Shown here: positions 25,977 through 36,068 of the stretch, in pieces
Layout of the letters: every line of letters starts with the position of its first letter
How positions within the stretch are numbered: position 1 is the stretch's first letter
From: Cohnella herbarum
GTDB lineage: Bacteria; Bacillota; Bacilli; Paenibacillales; Paenibacillaceae
Assembly: GCF_012849095.1 (NCBI RefSeq)
Contig: NZ_CP051680.1
Location: 2,046,001 to 2,110,000, forward strand
Direction of reading: 5' to 3'
DNA length: 64,000 nucleotides
Notes under the pieces: model-generated
What the model was told of the DNA's origin: nothing
What the model saw: only the letters and a program-made list of their open reading frames with translations
Databases searched by the model: none
Made by a program: the position numbers and the translations under genes

Positions 25977-27425
25977 TTAGTAAGCTCTAGCAAATACTAC
26001 CGTGTGTGCCGCATCATCGCCGCACACGAGACATTTGGACTTTTGCTCGGCAGGCTCGAACGGAATGTTCCGGCTCGTCGCGCCGGTTTCTTCCTTCACT
26101 TGTTTCTCGCAAGCTTCCGATCCGCACCAACCCGCAAGCGCGAAACCTCTCTTCTCATCCATCGCCGCTTTGTATTCGTCCAGCGTATCGACGGAGAAGA
26201 AGTTTTCCTGTTGGAACGCAAGAGCGCGAGCGAACATGTCGTCGTGAATTTGCGCCAGAAGCGATTGCACTTCCGCGACCAAATTATCCAGCGAAACGGA
26301 CTTCTTCTCTCCGCTTACGCGGGACACGAGCACGCATTGTCCGTTCTCCAAATCCCGCGGACCGAGCTCCAGACGGATCGGGATCCCCCGCATCTCGTAC
26401 TCGTTGAATTTCCAGCCCGGTGATACGTCCGCGCGATCGTCGACGCGTACGCGAATGCCGGCCGCTTTCAATTGCGCGAACAGCTCGTCCGTCTTGCCGA
26501 TGACGACCTCTCTCGTCTTCGGAGGACCAATCGGAATCATGACGACTTGGGTAGCGGCGACCTTCGGCGGCAGAACAAGTCCGCGGTCATCGCCGTGAAC
26601 CATGATCAGCGCGCCGATCAAACGCGTGCTAACGCCCCAGGAGGTCGTATGGCAGAACTGCTGCGTATTCTCGCGATCCAAATATTTAATATCGAATGCA
26701 ACGGCGAATTTCGTTCCGAGATAATGGGACGTTCCCGCTTGTACGGCGCGGCCATCTTTCATCATCGCTTCGATGGAGAAAGTGTCTACCGCTCCCGCGA
26801 AACGTTCCGAAGGCGTCTTCTGACCTTTAATAACCGGAATGGCTAGTACGTTCTGTACGAAGTCCGTATAGACGTCCAGCATTTGCATCGTTTCTTTGCG
26901 CGCATCCGTTTCGTCCTCGTGAGCGGTATGGCCTTCCTGCCACAAAAATTCGCTTGTCCGCAAGAACGGCAACGTTCTTTTCTCCCAGCGCACGACGTTC
27001 GCCCATTGATTAATGAGCAGCGGCAAATCGCGATAAGAGTTAATCCACTTCGCGTACATATGACCGAACATCGTCTCCGAGGTCGGACGAATCGCGAGCT
27101 TCTCTTCGAGCTGCTCTCCGCCCGCCTCCGTTACGAAAGGCAGCTCCGGGTTAAATCCTTCCACGTGCTCCTTCTCTTTGTTAAAGAAGCTCTCAGGAAT
27201 GAACAGCGGGAAATACGCGTTGCGGTGTCCGGTATCCTTGAAGCGCTGGTCTAACTCCTTCTGCATGTTCTCCCATAACTCGTAGCCGTCCGGACGAAAT
27301 ACGATGCAGCCCCGAACCGGGGAATAATCCATTAGTTCGGCTTTCTTGATAACGTCGATATACCAACGGGAGAAATCCTCGCTCTGCGGCGTAATCTCCG
27401 TTACGAATCCTTTATCCTTCGACAT
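25977..27425 (-). CDS. proS: Prolyl-tRNA synthetase, archaeal/eukaryal-like (short) type
   Basis: Charges tRNA-Pro. 482 residues, well short of the about 565-residue bacterial type found at this locus in B. subtilis, and without its inserted editing domain. Class II motifs: LAIRPTSETMFG, RWEKRTLPFLRTSEFLWQEG (motif 2; quoted length 20), and motif 3 around GALIMVHGDDRGLVLPP. The C-terminal extension has CGSEACEKQ and KCLVCG, zinc-binding-like, ending ...VFARAY (terminal Tyr typical of this subtype). ATG at 27425. A horizontally spread enzyme type that has displaced or supplements the bacterial form. Confidence 0.94.
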   Translation of the reverse strand: MSKDKGFVTEITPQSEDFSRWYIDVIKKAELMDYSPVRGCIVFRPDGYELWENMQKELDQRFKDTGHRNAYFPLFIPESFFNKEKEHVEGFNPELPFVTEAGGEQLEEKLAIRPTSETMFGHMYAKWINSYRDLPLLINQWANVVRWEKRTLPFLRTSEFLWQEGHTAHEDETDARKETMQMLDVYTDFVQNVLAIPVIKGQKTPSERFAGAVDTFSIEAMMKDGRAVQAGTSHYLGTKFAVAFDIKYLDRENTQQFCHTTSWGVSTRLIGALIMVHGDDRGLVLPPKVAATQVVMIPIGPPKTREVVIGKTDELFAQLKAAGIRVRVDDRADVSPGWKFNEYEMRGIPIRLELGPRDLENGQCVLVSRVSGEKKSVSLDNLVAEVQSLLAQIHDDMFARALAFQQENFFSVDTLDEYKAAMDEKRGFALAGWCGSEACEKQVKEETGATSRNIPFEPAEQKSKCLVCGDDAAHTVVFARAY

Positions 27426-27444
27426 GGTGATCCCCCAACTCCTG

Positions 27445-27517
27445 GCTTATGCTCACGAAATTCGTTTCTCACGAAACGCTAGCTAATGCTTACGATGTGC
27501 GTTTCTTACGAAACGCT
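27445..27517. repeat. 37-bp tandem direct repeat, two copies
   Basis: Two imperfect units, 27445-27480 and 27482-27517, sharing GCT(T/A)ATGCT(C/T)ACGA and CGTTTCT(C/T)ACGAAACGCT. Each contains the inverted repeat CGTTTC-TTA-CGAAACG, so each can form a small hairpin. Fills the rseP-proS intergenic space. No T-box or other riboswitch is apparent. Confidence 0.8.
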
Positions 27518-27526
27518 TTAAACGGC

Positions 27527-28801
27527 TTAATTTTTCACTAATCCAACGATATCGTTATAGGTAACCACGAGCATCAGTAGCATGAGCATGGCAAACCCCA
27601 CTAGATGCACCATGCTTTCGCGATTCGGATCGATCGGCTTCCCTCGTACCGCCTCTATGCCAAGGAACAGCAGTCGGCTTCCGTCGAGCGCCGGTATCGG
27701 CAGCAAATTGAATATCCCGAGATACAAGCTTAGAACGGCTGCCCATAACGTAAGCTGGTCGATGCCTTCTCTAGCGATTTCAACGCTCACCTGCGTTGTT
27801 TTCACGGGACCTCCTAGGTCATCCAGCTTGAACTCTCCGAAGATCAGTTTCCGGAAGCCCTCGAAAATTCGCTCGGTCATCTCCACCATCGATTTGCTAG
27901 CGAAGTTCAAGGTCTCTCCGGCGCCTGGCTTTCTCATCTCGCCTGCAGGGTAGATGCCGATTTTCCCCGTTTCGGGATCCGGCGTTACTTTAATCGGAAC
28001 GTCCAAGCCGTCCCGGTCCACGATCCAGTTCATTTGCTTGCCGGCGGATGCGTTGATCTGATCGACGAACTTCTGAACGTCGCCTCCGATGGGCTCGCCG
28101 TTTACCGACTTCACCCAATCCCCGTCCGCAAGACCGGATTGTTGCGCTGGCGTATCGGGAAGCACCTTCGAGATGAACACCTTAGACGAGTTTTCTAGCG
28201 GCACTCCGACCTGTATCAGATAAGCGGCAAATAATACAAAGGCGAGCAGGAAGTTCATTACAGGTCCCGCAAAGATTGCAAGCGCGCGTTTGCCTACCGG
28301 TTTGTGACCGAATTGGCGGTCGATAGGCGCGATCTGCGTCTCCCGGCCCCGTGCGATAATGAGCGCCTGCGGATGCACGGAATACCGTTCGATCTCTCCG
28401 TCGACATCCAGCGCAATGTATAAGTCTCTCTCCAGATCGAGCGATTTCACTTCTCCGCGCATGACGCCGGAGCCCGAACGTTCATCCAAACGGTCCAAGT
28501 AAATGCGGGTGACGACATCGTCTTTGTTCACCCTTACCGCCAAGGTTTGTCCAGGCTGAACCTCGACCACTTCCGGGTCCTCGCCGGCCATTCGCACGAA
28601 TCCGCCAATCGGAAGCAATCTTAGGGTATATCGAGTTTCCCCGCGTTTGATGGAAAATAACTTAGGCCCGAATCCGATCGCGAACTCGCGCACCAAGATC
28701 CCCGCCCGGCGGGCGAAATAATAGTGCCCCCATTCATGCAACGAAACCAATAAGAAAAACATTAGCACGATCGACAATGCGACCTGTATATTTCCCATCA
28801 T
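27527..28801 (-). CDS. rseP: Site-2 intramembrane metalloprotease RseP/RasP
   Basis: Cleaves anti-sigma factors and signal peptides within the membrane. 424 residues: zinc motif HEWGH at residues 22-26 in TM1, a PDZ domain in the middle (VLPDTPAQQSGLADGDWVKSV), and the second-half motif NLLPIPALDGSRL with the third zinc ligand Asp. Four membrane segments. Start ATG 28801 (a second ATG follows directly). Downstream of dxr, as in Bacillus. Confidence 0.95.
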   Translation of the reverse strand: MMGNIQVALSIVLMFFLLVSLHEWGHYYFARRAGILVREFAIGFGPKLFSIKRGETRYTLRLLPIGGFVRMAGEDPEVVEVQPGQTLAVRVNKDDVVTRIYLDRLDERSGSGVMRGEVKSLDLERDLYIALDVDGEIERYSVHPQALIIARGRETQIAPIDRQFGHKPVGKRALAIFAGPVMNFLLAFVLFAAYLIQVGVPLENSSKVFISKVLPDTPAQQSGLADGDWVKSVNGEPIGGDVQKFVDQINASAGKQMNWIVDRDGLDVPIKVTPDPETGKIGIYPAGEMRKPGAGETLNFASKSMVEMTERIFEGFRKLIFGEFKLDDLGGPVKTTQVSVEIAREGIDQLTLWAAVLSLYLGIFNLLPIPALDGSRLLFLGIEAVRGKPIDPNRESMVHLVGFAMLMLLMLVVTYNDIVGLVKN

Positions 28802-28883
28802 TCCAACCCCTTTGTACCGCGAACGGCTGATCTTAGATTAACATTATTCTCCGAGCCGTTACAAGAGAATACCACCTTGACCA

Positions 28884-30026
28884 TTATTCTATCGCCGAAG
28901 CCTCGATACGCGCCCAAGAATCCGTCTCCAATATGGCCTCAAGGCTTGGAGCAGCAACGAAATTATGTTTGGACAATACCCGTTCAATGATCTCTTCGAT
29001 GGCGAGAAACGATATTTCGCTTTTAAGAAAACGCGAGACGGCAATTTCGTTAGCCGCGTTGAATACGGTAGTCGAGGTGCCCCCTTCTCGCCCGGCCTCA
29101 TACGCTAATCTCAAGCATGGATATCGGTCGAAGTCCATTTTACGAAAATGCAAGGCGCCCATCGCAAGCAAATCCAACGGAGAAGCCGGCGAAACTTTGC
29201 GTTCCGGGTAAGTTAGCGCGTATTGGATCGGCACTCTCATGTCCGGATTCCCAAGCTGCGCCATCACGCTCGTATCGGCGAACTCCACCATCGAGTGGAT
29301 GATACTCTCCGGATGAAGGACGACGTCGATTTGGTCGTAGGGCAGATCGAATAGCCAATGGGCTTCGATGACTTCCAAGCCTTTGTTAGCCATAGTCGCA
29401 GAATCGATCGTCACCTTCGCGCCCATGCTCCAATTGGGATGTTTGAGCGCATCCGCGACCGTAACGTTCTTCAGTTGTTCGCGCCCGAGATCGCGGAAGC
29501 TTCCGCCGGAAGCGGTCAACATGATCCTTTTGATCGCTTGGCGATTTTCCCCGTTCATGCATTGGAAGATCGCGGAATGCTCGCTATCGACTGGCAAGAT
29601 CGATACTCCCTTTTCCTTTGCCCTCCGCATGACCAAGTGTCCTGCCGTCACTAACGTTTCTTTGTTGGCAAGTCCGATATCGGCCCCGGCTTCGATCGCG
29701 GCGAGGGTCGAGGTCAATCCCAAGCTGCCGACCAACGCGCACACCACATAATCGGCCCCGGATTGACTCGCGATTTCGTTCAAACCTGCATCTCCGTGAA
29801 CGACCTTAACGTCGGAAGGGACTTCCGACCGAATACGATCGGCCAAAGCCTCGTTCGCCGCGGAAACCCACTTCGGCTTAAATTGGCGGACTTGCTCCAG
29901 CAGAAGATTTACATTAAGACCCGCCGCTAAGCCCACAACCTCGAAATCTTCGGGCTGTCGAGCAATAACGTCAAGGGTCTGGGTACCAATAGAGCCCGTA
30001 CTGCCGAGGACGACTATTTTTTTCAT
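28884..30026 (-). CDS. dxr: 1-deoxy-D-xylulose-5-phosphate reductoisomerase
   Basis: Second step of the MEP isoprenoid pathway, DXP + NADPH to MEP. 380 residues: NADPH loop [26 protein letters not shown], metal/substrate motif [42 protein letters not shown] (20 residues) and [10 protein letters not shown]. Supplies precursors for the undecaprenyl chain made by UppS nearby. Confidence 0.97.
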   Translation of the reverse strand: MKKIVVLGSTGSIGTQTLDVIARQPEDFEVVGLAAGLNVNLLLEQVRQFKPKWVSAANEALADRIRSEVPSDVKVVHGDAGLNEIASQSGADYVVCALVGSLGLTSTLAAIEAGADIGLANKETLVTAGHLVMRRAKEKGVSILPVDSEHSAIFQCMNGENRQAIKRIMLTASGGSFRDLGREQLKNVTVADALKHPNWSMGAKVTIDSATMANKGLEVIEAHWLFDLPYDQIDVVLHPESIIHSMVEFADTSVMAQLGNPDMRVPIQYALTYPERKVSPASPLDLLAMGALHFRKMDFDRYPCLRLAYEAGREGGTSTTVFNAANEIAVSRFLKSEISFLAIEEIIERVLSKHNFVAAPSLEAILETDSWARIEASAIE

Positions 30027-30089
30027 GAGAAACCTCCGCTATCAACCTTACGGTTATTACTCTCGAGTTATGTATGGGGAACGAATCGA

Positions 30090-30881
30090 TTACATCGTTA
30101 GAAGGCCAAGCATATGAACTAATGGAAATACGATCAGCCAGCTATCCGTCCGATCCAATACGCCCCCGTGACCCGGCAATAATTGTCCGGAATCCTTGAC
30201 GCCGCGGAATCGTTTGTAAGCGGACTGAACGAGATCGCCCATCTGTCCGGCCACCGCCGCCGTTAATCCGATCAAAGCAGCTTGTCCGTAAGCTAGCCAT
30301 TCCGGCTGGAATGCGGCGAAAATAACGCCTACCGCCACGGCCATGACTAATCCACCGAGTGCCCCTTCAATCGTTTTATTCGGACTAATCGCCGGCCAGA
30401 GCTTCGTTCTGCCGATGGCTTTACCGACAAAATAAGCCCCCGCATCCGATGCCCAAATGCAAGCGAACGTTAGGGCGGACCAGAAGATTCCATGTTCAAG
30501 CTCCCTGGTCAGCGCCATGTAGTGGAAACCCGTGCCCACATATACGGCCCCGAGGAAGAGCACGCTAACATGCTCTAGTTGTATACGGTTTTTGCTGATT
30601 ACGGTTCCGCAAAGAAGGATGAACATAAGAACCCAAACGATAGTCATATCGGAAGGCAATTCCCAATCCGCCGGCAAACTTGGAATGGCGATCAGGAATA
30701 CCGCCACGAATCCGATTAACACATCCGGTCGCAACCAATTTTGTCCGTTTAACCTAACGTACTCCCAATAACCGATAAGCGCCAGGAGTAGGAGCAAACC
30801 GGCGTAGAACCAGCCTCCCGCGATTAGAAGGCCGATGAACGCGGTTCCGGCAACCACGCCCGTAACAATCCGCTGACCCAT
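30090..30881 (-). CDS. cdsA: Phosphatidate cytidylyltransferase
   Basis: Makes CDP-diacylglycerol from phosphatidate and CTP in the membrane. I start at ATG 30881 (MGQRIVTGVVAG), just after the uppS stop, giving 263 residues; the open frame runs to 30938 but that part is inside uppS. About seven to eight membrane segments; family signature RFRGVKDSGQLLPGHGGVLD with DRTDS near the C-terminus. Confidence 0.93.
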   Translation of the reverse strand: MGQRIVTGVVAGTAFIGLLIAGGWFYAGLLLLLALIGYWEYVRLNGQNWLRPDVLIGFVAVFLIAIPSLPADWELPSDMTIVWVLMFILLCGTVISKNRIQLEHVSVLFLGAVYVGTGFHYMALTRELEHGIFWSALTFACIWASDAGAYFVGKAIGRTKLWPAISPNKTIEGALGGLVMAVAVGVIFAAFQPEWLAYGQAALIGLTAAVAGQMGDLVQSAYKRFRGVKDSGQLLPGHGGVLDRTDSWLIVFPLVHMLGLLTM

Positions 30882-30885
30882 GGTG

Positions 30886-31686
30886 TCAAAGCCCCCCGTA
30901 TCGGCGCGCGCGTCTTTGATACTCGCGGACGGCGTCATATAGATGTTGTTCGCTGAATTCCGGCCAATAGACGTCGGTAAACCAAAATTCGCTGTAAGCT
31001 AACTGCCACAACATGAAATTGCTTAACCGCAGCTCTCCGCTCGTTCGGATGAGCAAATCCGGGTCCGGAAGTCCGTTCGATAAAAGGTATTTCTCGAAAT
31101 CAGGTTCCTCTATCGCGTCTAGATCTATTTGACCGGCCACGGCTTGGCGCGCCAATTGCTTAGCTGCATCCAACATCTCTAGCCGGCTGCCGTAATTCAA
31201 TGCAAAATTCAATATAAGTCCGGTATTGTGCTGCGTCTGTCGAACGGCTTCTTCCACTGCCGCTATCGTATGATCGGGAAGAAGATCCCGATTGCCCATC
31301 ATTTTAACCTGAACGTTATTTTCCATCAGCTCGCCCAATTCCAACGACAAAAATTCCTGCGGTAATTTCATCAGGAACTCCACTTCCGCTTTAGGGCGTT
31401 TCCAATTTTCCGTCGAGAAAGCGTATAACGTTAGCACTTTAACGCCAATGCGGTCCGCTGCCTTCGTTATTCTCTTTACGGCCTTCATTCCGTTATGATG
31501 CCCGGCAATGCGGGGAAGTCCCCTCGCTTTAGCCCAGCGGCCGTTGCCATCCATAATAATAGCGATGTGCTCCGGAATATTGTCTCCAGTCGGGAATTCT
31601 TCCGTCTTCACTTGATGCTGCTGGATATCTTTTTCCGTGAAAACGCCGATGCGCAGCTTGCCAAGCCATTTGCTGAACAAACCCAT
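30886..31686 (-). CDS. uppS: Isoprenyl transferase (undecaprenyl pyrophosphate synthase)
   Basis: Cis-prenyltransferase making C55-PP, the lipid carrier for cell-wall precursors. 266 residues with catalytic HIAIIMDGNGRWAK, HHNGMKAVKRI, TLYAFSTENWKRP, LNFALNYGSR and LIRTSGELRLSNFMLWQLAY signature parts. ATG 31686 after TAGGGGGAAGAACC. A small hairpin (TAGCAGG/CCTGCTA, 31702-31727) lies just upstream of the ribosome-binding site. Confidence 0.96.
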   Translation of the reverse strand: MGLFSKWLGKLRIGVFTEKDIQQHQVKTEEFPTGDNIPEHIAIIMDGNGRWAKARGLPRIAGHHNGMKAVKRITKAADRIGVKVLTLYAFSTENWKRPKAEVEFLMKLPQEFLSLELGELMENNVQVKMMGNRDLLPDHTIAAVEEAVRQTQHNTGLILNFALNYGSRLEMLDAAKQLARQAVAGQIDLDAIEEPDFEKYLLSNGLPDPDLLIRTSGELRLSNFMLWQLAYSEFWFTDVYWPEFSEQHLYDAVREYQRRARRYGGL

Positions 31687-31731
31687 GGTTCTTCCCCCTA
31701 ATAGCAGGCAACACTACCCTGCTAGCTTACC

Positions 31732-31762
31732 AAAAGAGAATAAACCCCACCTTTCGGAGGGG
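31732..31762 (-). terminator. Possible terminator between frr and uppS
   Basis: Minus strand CCCCTCC-GAAA-GGTGGGG (31762-31745) followed by TTTATTCTCTTTT. The stem is short but the loop is a stable GAAA and the tail is U-rich. It could partly terminate pyrH-frr transcription before uppS. Confidence 0.5.
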
Positions 31763-31777
31763 CCTTGCGAGTTCGAA

Positions 31778-32331
31778 TCAAACTTCCATGATCTCTTTCT
31801 CTTTAGCGACCAAGATTTTGTCCACTTCCGCTACGAAACGGTCCGTCATCTTCTGCACGTCATCTTGGTGTCGGCGGGATTCGTCTTCCGAAATTTCGCC
31901 TTTTTCTTTTTTCTTGATCTCGTCGTTCGCGTCGCGGCGAATGTTGCGAATCGCCACTTTAGCTTCTTCGCCGAATTTCTTCGTCGATTTGGCCAAATCC
32001 GCGCGTCTCTCTTCCGTTAGCGGCGGTATATTCAATCGGATAATCGATCCGTCATTCGCAGGCGTCAACCCAAGATCGGACTTCTGAATCGCTTTCTCGA
32101 TTGCCGACAATGCCGTTTTGTCCCAAGGAGTAATAATGAGCGTACGGGAATCGGGCGTATTGATGGAGCCCATTTGATTAACGGGCGTTGGCGTACCGTA
32201 ATAATCGGCTTGCACCCGGTCCAACATAGCGGCCGAAGCCCGGCCCGCTCTTAAAGTTAAGAGGTCGCGCTTCAACGCGCCCAATGCTTTCTCCATACGT
32301 TCTTCCGCGTCTTTCTTGATTCCCTGCGGCA

Positions 32332-32332
<1 letters not shown>
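31778..32332 (-). CDS. frr: Ribosome recycling factor
   Basis: Dissociates post-termination ribosomes with EF-G. 184 residues, standard: [43 protein letters not shown] parts, [13 protein letters not shown] and a long C-terminal helix ending [14 protein letters not shown]. Start ATG overlaps the pyrH stop by one base (TAATG). Confidence 0.97.
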
Positions 32333-33108
<776 letters not shown>

Positions 33109-33110
33109 TT

Positions 33111-33137
33111 AAAAAAGAGGGAACACGCCGTGTTCCC
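33111..33137 (-). terminator. Rho-independent terminator after tsf
   Basis: Minus strand GGGAACAC-GGC-GTGTTCCC (33137-33119) followed by TCTTTTTT: a perfect 8-bp stem with U tract, 21 bases past tsf. Confidence 0.92.
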
Positions 33138-33157
33138 GAAAGGGTGTTGCTTTTCGC

Positions 33158-33808
33158 TTATTGTTTAACTTGAGCCATAACTTCTTCTACGAAGTTATCC
33201 ACTTTTTTCTCCAAGCCTTCGCCCAGCTCGTAACGAACGAATCTGCGGATGGAGATTTTTTCGCCGATCGCGGCGATTTTTTCGTTCAGCAACGTCGTGA
33301 TCGTTTTGTCTTGATCCTTCACGAACACTTGCTCCATGAGACAGTTTTCCTCATAGTATTTGTTCATGCGGCCTTCGACCATTTTGTCGACGATTTTTTC
33401 CGGTTTGCCTTCGTTAAGCGCTTGGTTGCGGAGAATTTCTTTCTCTTTGTCAAGCTCGTCTTGGGAAACTTCTTCACGGCTCAAGAACTTAGGATTAGCT
33501 GCCGCGATTTGCATGGCGATGTCTTTAACGAATGCGCGGAACTGATCCGTTTTACCAACGAAGTCCGTTTCGCAGTTTACTTCTACGAGTACGCCGATAC
33601 GTCCGCCAGCATGGATGTAGGATTCGACGATACCTTCTGTTGCAACGCGATCGCCTTTTTTAGCCGCTGCGGAAAGACCTTTTTCGCGAAGAAGCTCGGC
33701 AGCTCTTGTCAGATCTCCGTTTGCTTCATCCAATGCTTTTTTACAATCCAACATGCCTGCTCCGGTTCTTTCACGGAGAGTTTTAACGTCTGCTGCATTT
33801 ACTGCCAC
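33158..33808 (-). CDS. tsf: Translation elongation factor Ts
   Basis: Nucleotide exchange factor for EF-Tu. 216 residues, the short Bacillota/Thermus-like form (E. coli about 283): UBA-like start [20 protein letters not shown], then [21 protein letters not shown] and [17 protein letters not shown] start at 33808 after GGAGGAATCCAC. Cotranscribed with rpsB through an internal terminator. Confidence 0.97.
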   Translation of the reverse strand: MAVNAADVKTLRERTGAGMLDCKKALDEANGDLTRAAELLREKGLSAAAKKGDRVATEGIVESYIHAGGRIGVLVEVNCETDFVGKTDQFRAFVKDIAMQIAAANPKFLSREEVSQDELDKEKEILRNQALNEGKPEKIVDKMVEGRMNKYYEENCLMEQVFVKDQDKTITTLLNEKIAAIGEKISIRRFVRYELGEGLEKKVDNFVEEVMAQVKQ

Positions 33809-33874
33809 GTGGATTCCTCCTAAGTTTAGGCCCTCGCTCGGCCGAAGCCTGAGTAAGGTGCGTTAGTTTTTTTG

Positions 33875-33914
33875 AAAAAAAGGGCGGTGAGAAGGTTCTC
33901 TTCTGACCACCCTT
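33875..33914 (-). terminator. Intercistronic terminator between rpsB and tsf
   Basis: Minus strand AAGGGTGGTCAGAAG (33914-33900) pairs imperfectly with CCTTCTCACCGCCCTT, then a run of seven T. Likely a partial terminator that lowers tsf relative to rpsB, a common arrangement. Confidence 0.8.
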
Positions 33915-33945
33915 AGTTTGACGATTCGTATGAATGCAAGGGCGA

Positions 33946-34644
33946 TTAAGCCGTTGTTTCTTCGCCTTGGCGAGCTTCTACGATCGCGTCAGCCATCTTA
34001 GCCGTCAAAAGTTTAACAGCGCGGATCGCATCATCGTTACCCGGGATCACGTAGTCGATCTCGTCCGGATCGCAGTTGGTATCTACGATACCTACGATCG
34101 GAATACCCAGTTTGCGTGCTTCCGCAACAGCGATACGCTCTTTGCGAGGATCGATGATGAACAAAGCGTCAGGCAGTTTACGCATATTTTTGATGCCGCC
34201 GAGGAACTTCTCGAGGCGCTCTTTTTCTTTGCGAAGAATGATAACTTCTTTTTTAGGCAGTACTTCGAAAGTACCGTCTTGTTCCCATTTGTCCAACAGG
34301 TGCAAACGGTCCGTACGTTTTTGGATCGTGGAGAAGTTTGTCAGCGTACCGCCCAACCAACGTTGGTTGATGTAGTATTGACCGCTGCGCTCAGCTTCTT
34401 CTTTAACGGAATCTTGAGCTTGCTTCTTCGTTCCGACGAACAGCATAGTGCCGCCGTTTTCTCCGAGTTGACGCACGAAATTGTAAGCTTCGTCAACTTT
34501 TTTAACCGTTTTCTGCAAATCGATAATGTAAATGCCGTTACGTTCAGTAAAGATGTACTTATCCATTTTCGGGTTCCAACGACGTGTTTGGTGACCGAAA
34601 TGTACCCCTGCTTCAAGCAGTTGTTTCATGGAAATGACTGCCAT
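33946..34644 (-). CDS. rpsB: 30S ribosomal protein S2
   Basis: 232 residues from ATG 34644 ([19 protein letters not shown]) after AGGAGGTGCAGGAAG; the open frame to 34704 is leader. Conserved [38 protein letters not shown] and [20 protein letters not shown] segments. Confidence 0.98.
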   Translation of the reverse strand: MAVISMKQLLEAGVHFGHQTRRWNPKMDKYIFTERNGIYIIDLQKTVKKVDEAYNFVRQLGENGGTMLFVGTKKQAQDSVKEEAERSGQYYINQRWLGGTLTNFSTIQKRTDRLHLLDKWEQDGTFEVLPKKEVIILRKEKERLEKFLGGIKNMRKLPDALFIIDPRKERIAVAEARKLGIPIVGIVDTNCDPDEIDYVIPGNDDAIRAVKLLTAKMADAIVEARQGEETTA

Positions 34645-34776
34645 CTTCCTGCACCTCCTAGTGGTTTTTGGTGAATCTCCGCCGCTTTTCGCTTGTTCCG
34701 CCAAAACTCTCTTGTTTTACACAAGATAAGCACCGTTGACGAAATTGAAAGGCGTGTGTTTTTTACACCGAAAAAT

Positions 34777-34805
34777 AATATACCATATCGACAACCGTCG
34801 CGCAA
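34777..34805 (-). promoter_or_regulatory. Sigma-A promoter of rpsB-tsf
   Basis: Minus strand TTGCGC (34805-34800), 17-base spacer, TATATT (34782-34777). The predicted start near 34770 leaves a leader of about 125 bases, where S2-dependent feedback structures occur in other bacteria; no specific fold worked out here. Confidence 0.6.
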
Positions 34806-34857
34806 TGGCAGAACCGCAACTCTTTTCGTTTTTTGTGCGACGGATTACAGGGATTTT

Positions 34858-35445
34858 CTATTTTTTCCGCACAAGCTCGTTCATGATTTCCTTGTAGGTA
34901 GGCTTACCAATAAATTCGTTTGTACCTACCTTCATTTTTTTCGCTATCGGTTTGGCCTGAACGATAAAATCCTCCGCATTATCGATAACGCCAAGCTCCT
35001 CTAGTTCGCTCGCTACTTCCGTAAGGGACATCCCGTAACTAACGCGCAATATGACTTTCGATTCCGCCGGGTCCTGCTCATCGGGCTGCGCGGATTCCTC
35101 GGAAGGAGTGGCGGACGGCTGCTCTTTGCCCGTCTTTACCGGGGGGGTTAGCGCGGATTCCGTCCCGCTTGCCCCTGCTCCCTGATCCTCTTCCGGCACG
35201 GTCCCCTCTTGGAACGCGGTGACGGCTTCGCTCACTCGCTCGTCTAACTGTTGTTCCGTCAGAAGCAGGTATCCCGCCTTTTTGGCTTCCTCTTTCAATT
35301 GCTCCTGCGTAATCGGCTCTTGCGTAGTCGACTCCTGAGCAACCATCACGGCTTGATCTTTAGCGAACAATATTAATTGAAGCATCGTCGCCCCGATAAT
35401 GATTCCGATCCCCAACCCCATAAACCAATTCCGATGTTTACGCAT
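34858..35445 (-). CDS. Membrane-anchored MltG/YceG N-terminal-like (LysM-type) domain protein
   Basis: 195 residues: N-terminal membrane segment (about 9-28), a Gln/Glu-rich and Pro/Ser/Glu-rich linker (about 35-130), and a C-terminal domain (about 130-195) VILRVSYGMSLTEVASELEE with LGVIDNAEDFIV and FIGKPTYKEIMNELV, which looks like the LysM-like subdomain preceding the catalytic part of MltG endolytic transglycosylases. No catalytic Glu domain follows. It overlaps the swrB-like gene by 8 bases and is the last gene of the fla/che operon before rpsB. Probably extracytoplasmic, peptidoglycan associated; exact role unknown. Confidence 0.65.
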   Translation of the reverse strand: MRKHRNWFMGLGIGIIIGATMLQLILFAKDQAVMVAQESTTQEPITQEQLKEEAKKAGYLLLTEQQLDERVSEAVTAFQEGTVPEEDQGAGASGTESALTPPVKTGKEQPSATPSEESAQPDEQDPAESKVILRVSYGMSLTEVASELEELGVIDNAEDFIVQAKPIAKKMKVGTNEFIGKPTYKEIMNELVRKK

Positions 35446-36040
35446 GTTGCTGGTCCTCCCGACGAACGAGTTGCAGAATCAATTGCACCTCGCCTTTGTT
35501 CATTCCCATTGCTTTGGCGATTTGATCTACCGATCTGCCTCTATCATGCATTTCCAGCAATTCGGGATATCTACCGCGAATGGTCGTTGACGGGGGCTCT
35601 ATGCTTGTTTCTACTCCCGCTAAATCGGCTGCTTGTTCGGAAACGACTGCCGCGAAACGGGAATCCTGAATCAACGATTCTGAAGCGATAGTGGGTGCAT
35701 AAATCTCGTTCGCGGGGAAAGACGAGGTAACCGTCAACGGAGGATTGGAATTCATTGTCGCCAATGCGGGGGGAGATTGCTCCGACCACTTCTTTAACTG
35801 ATGCTCCATATCGACGATCCTGCGACCTAATCGATCTACGGTTTCATCCTGTTCGCGTTTGAATTTCGCCACCGCATCGACTAACTCCCGATTCTCGGTT
35901 TCTAGATCCTCCAGCAGCTGGCTATAGGCAGCTTCGCTGACGAATTCCGAATCCTTCGGTCGGTTTGTCGTTTTGGGCATCATCCATGCATACCCTGTTA
36001 TCGCTACGCCTAGCAGCACAATACTTAACCAAGGACTCAC
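35438..36040 (-). CDS. SwrB-like membrane/HTH protein (DUF6115-type)
   Basis: 200 residues: N-terminal membrane segment (about 4-21), coiled coil (about 35-85), variable linker, and a C-terminal helix-turn-helix-like module RYPELLEMHDRGRSVDQIAK then GMNKGEVQLILQLV (about 155-195), the layout of SwrB, which in B. subtilis lies just after sigD and activates basal-body/export-gate maturation. GTG start at 36040 after AGGGGGAAATAGG. Function by position and architecture, not by close sequence identity. Confidence 0.65.
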   Translation of the reverse strand: MSPWLSIVLLGVAITGYAWMMPKTTNRPKDSEFVSEAAYSQLLEDLETENRELVDAVAKFKREQDETVDRLGRRIVDMEHQLKKWSEQSPPALATMNSNPPLTVTSSFPANEIYAPTIASESLIQDSRFAAVVSEQAADLAGVETSIEPPSTTIRGRYPELLEMHDRGRSVDQIAKAMGMNKGEVQLILQLVRREDQQHA

Positions 36041-36068
36041 CCTATTTCCCCCTTCTACGCCTTAACCA

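Noticed and set aside
27426..27526. T-box or riboswitch near proS
   Set aside because: The proS upstream side is the rseP side only in the plus sense; the space is about 100 bp, filled by the 37-bp repeat, and has no T-box sequence.
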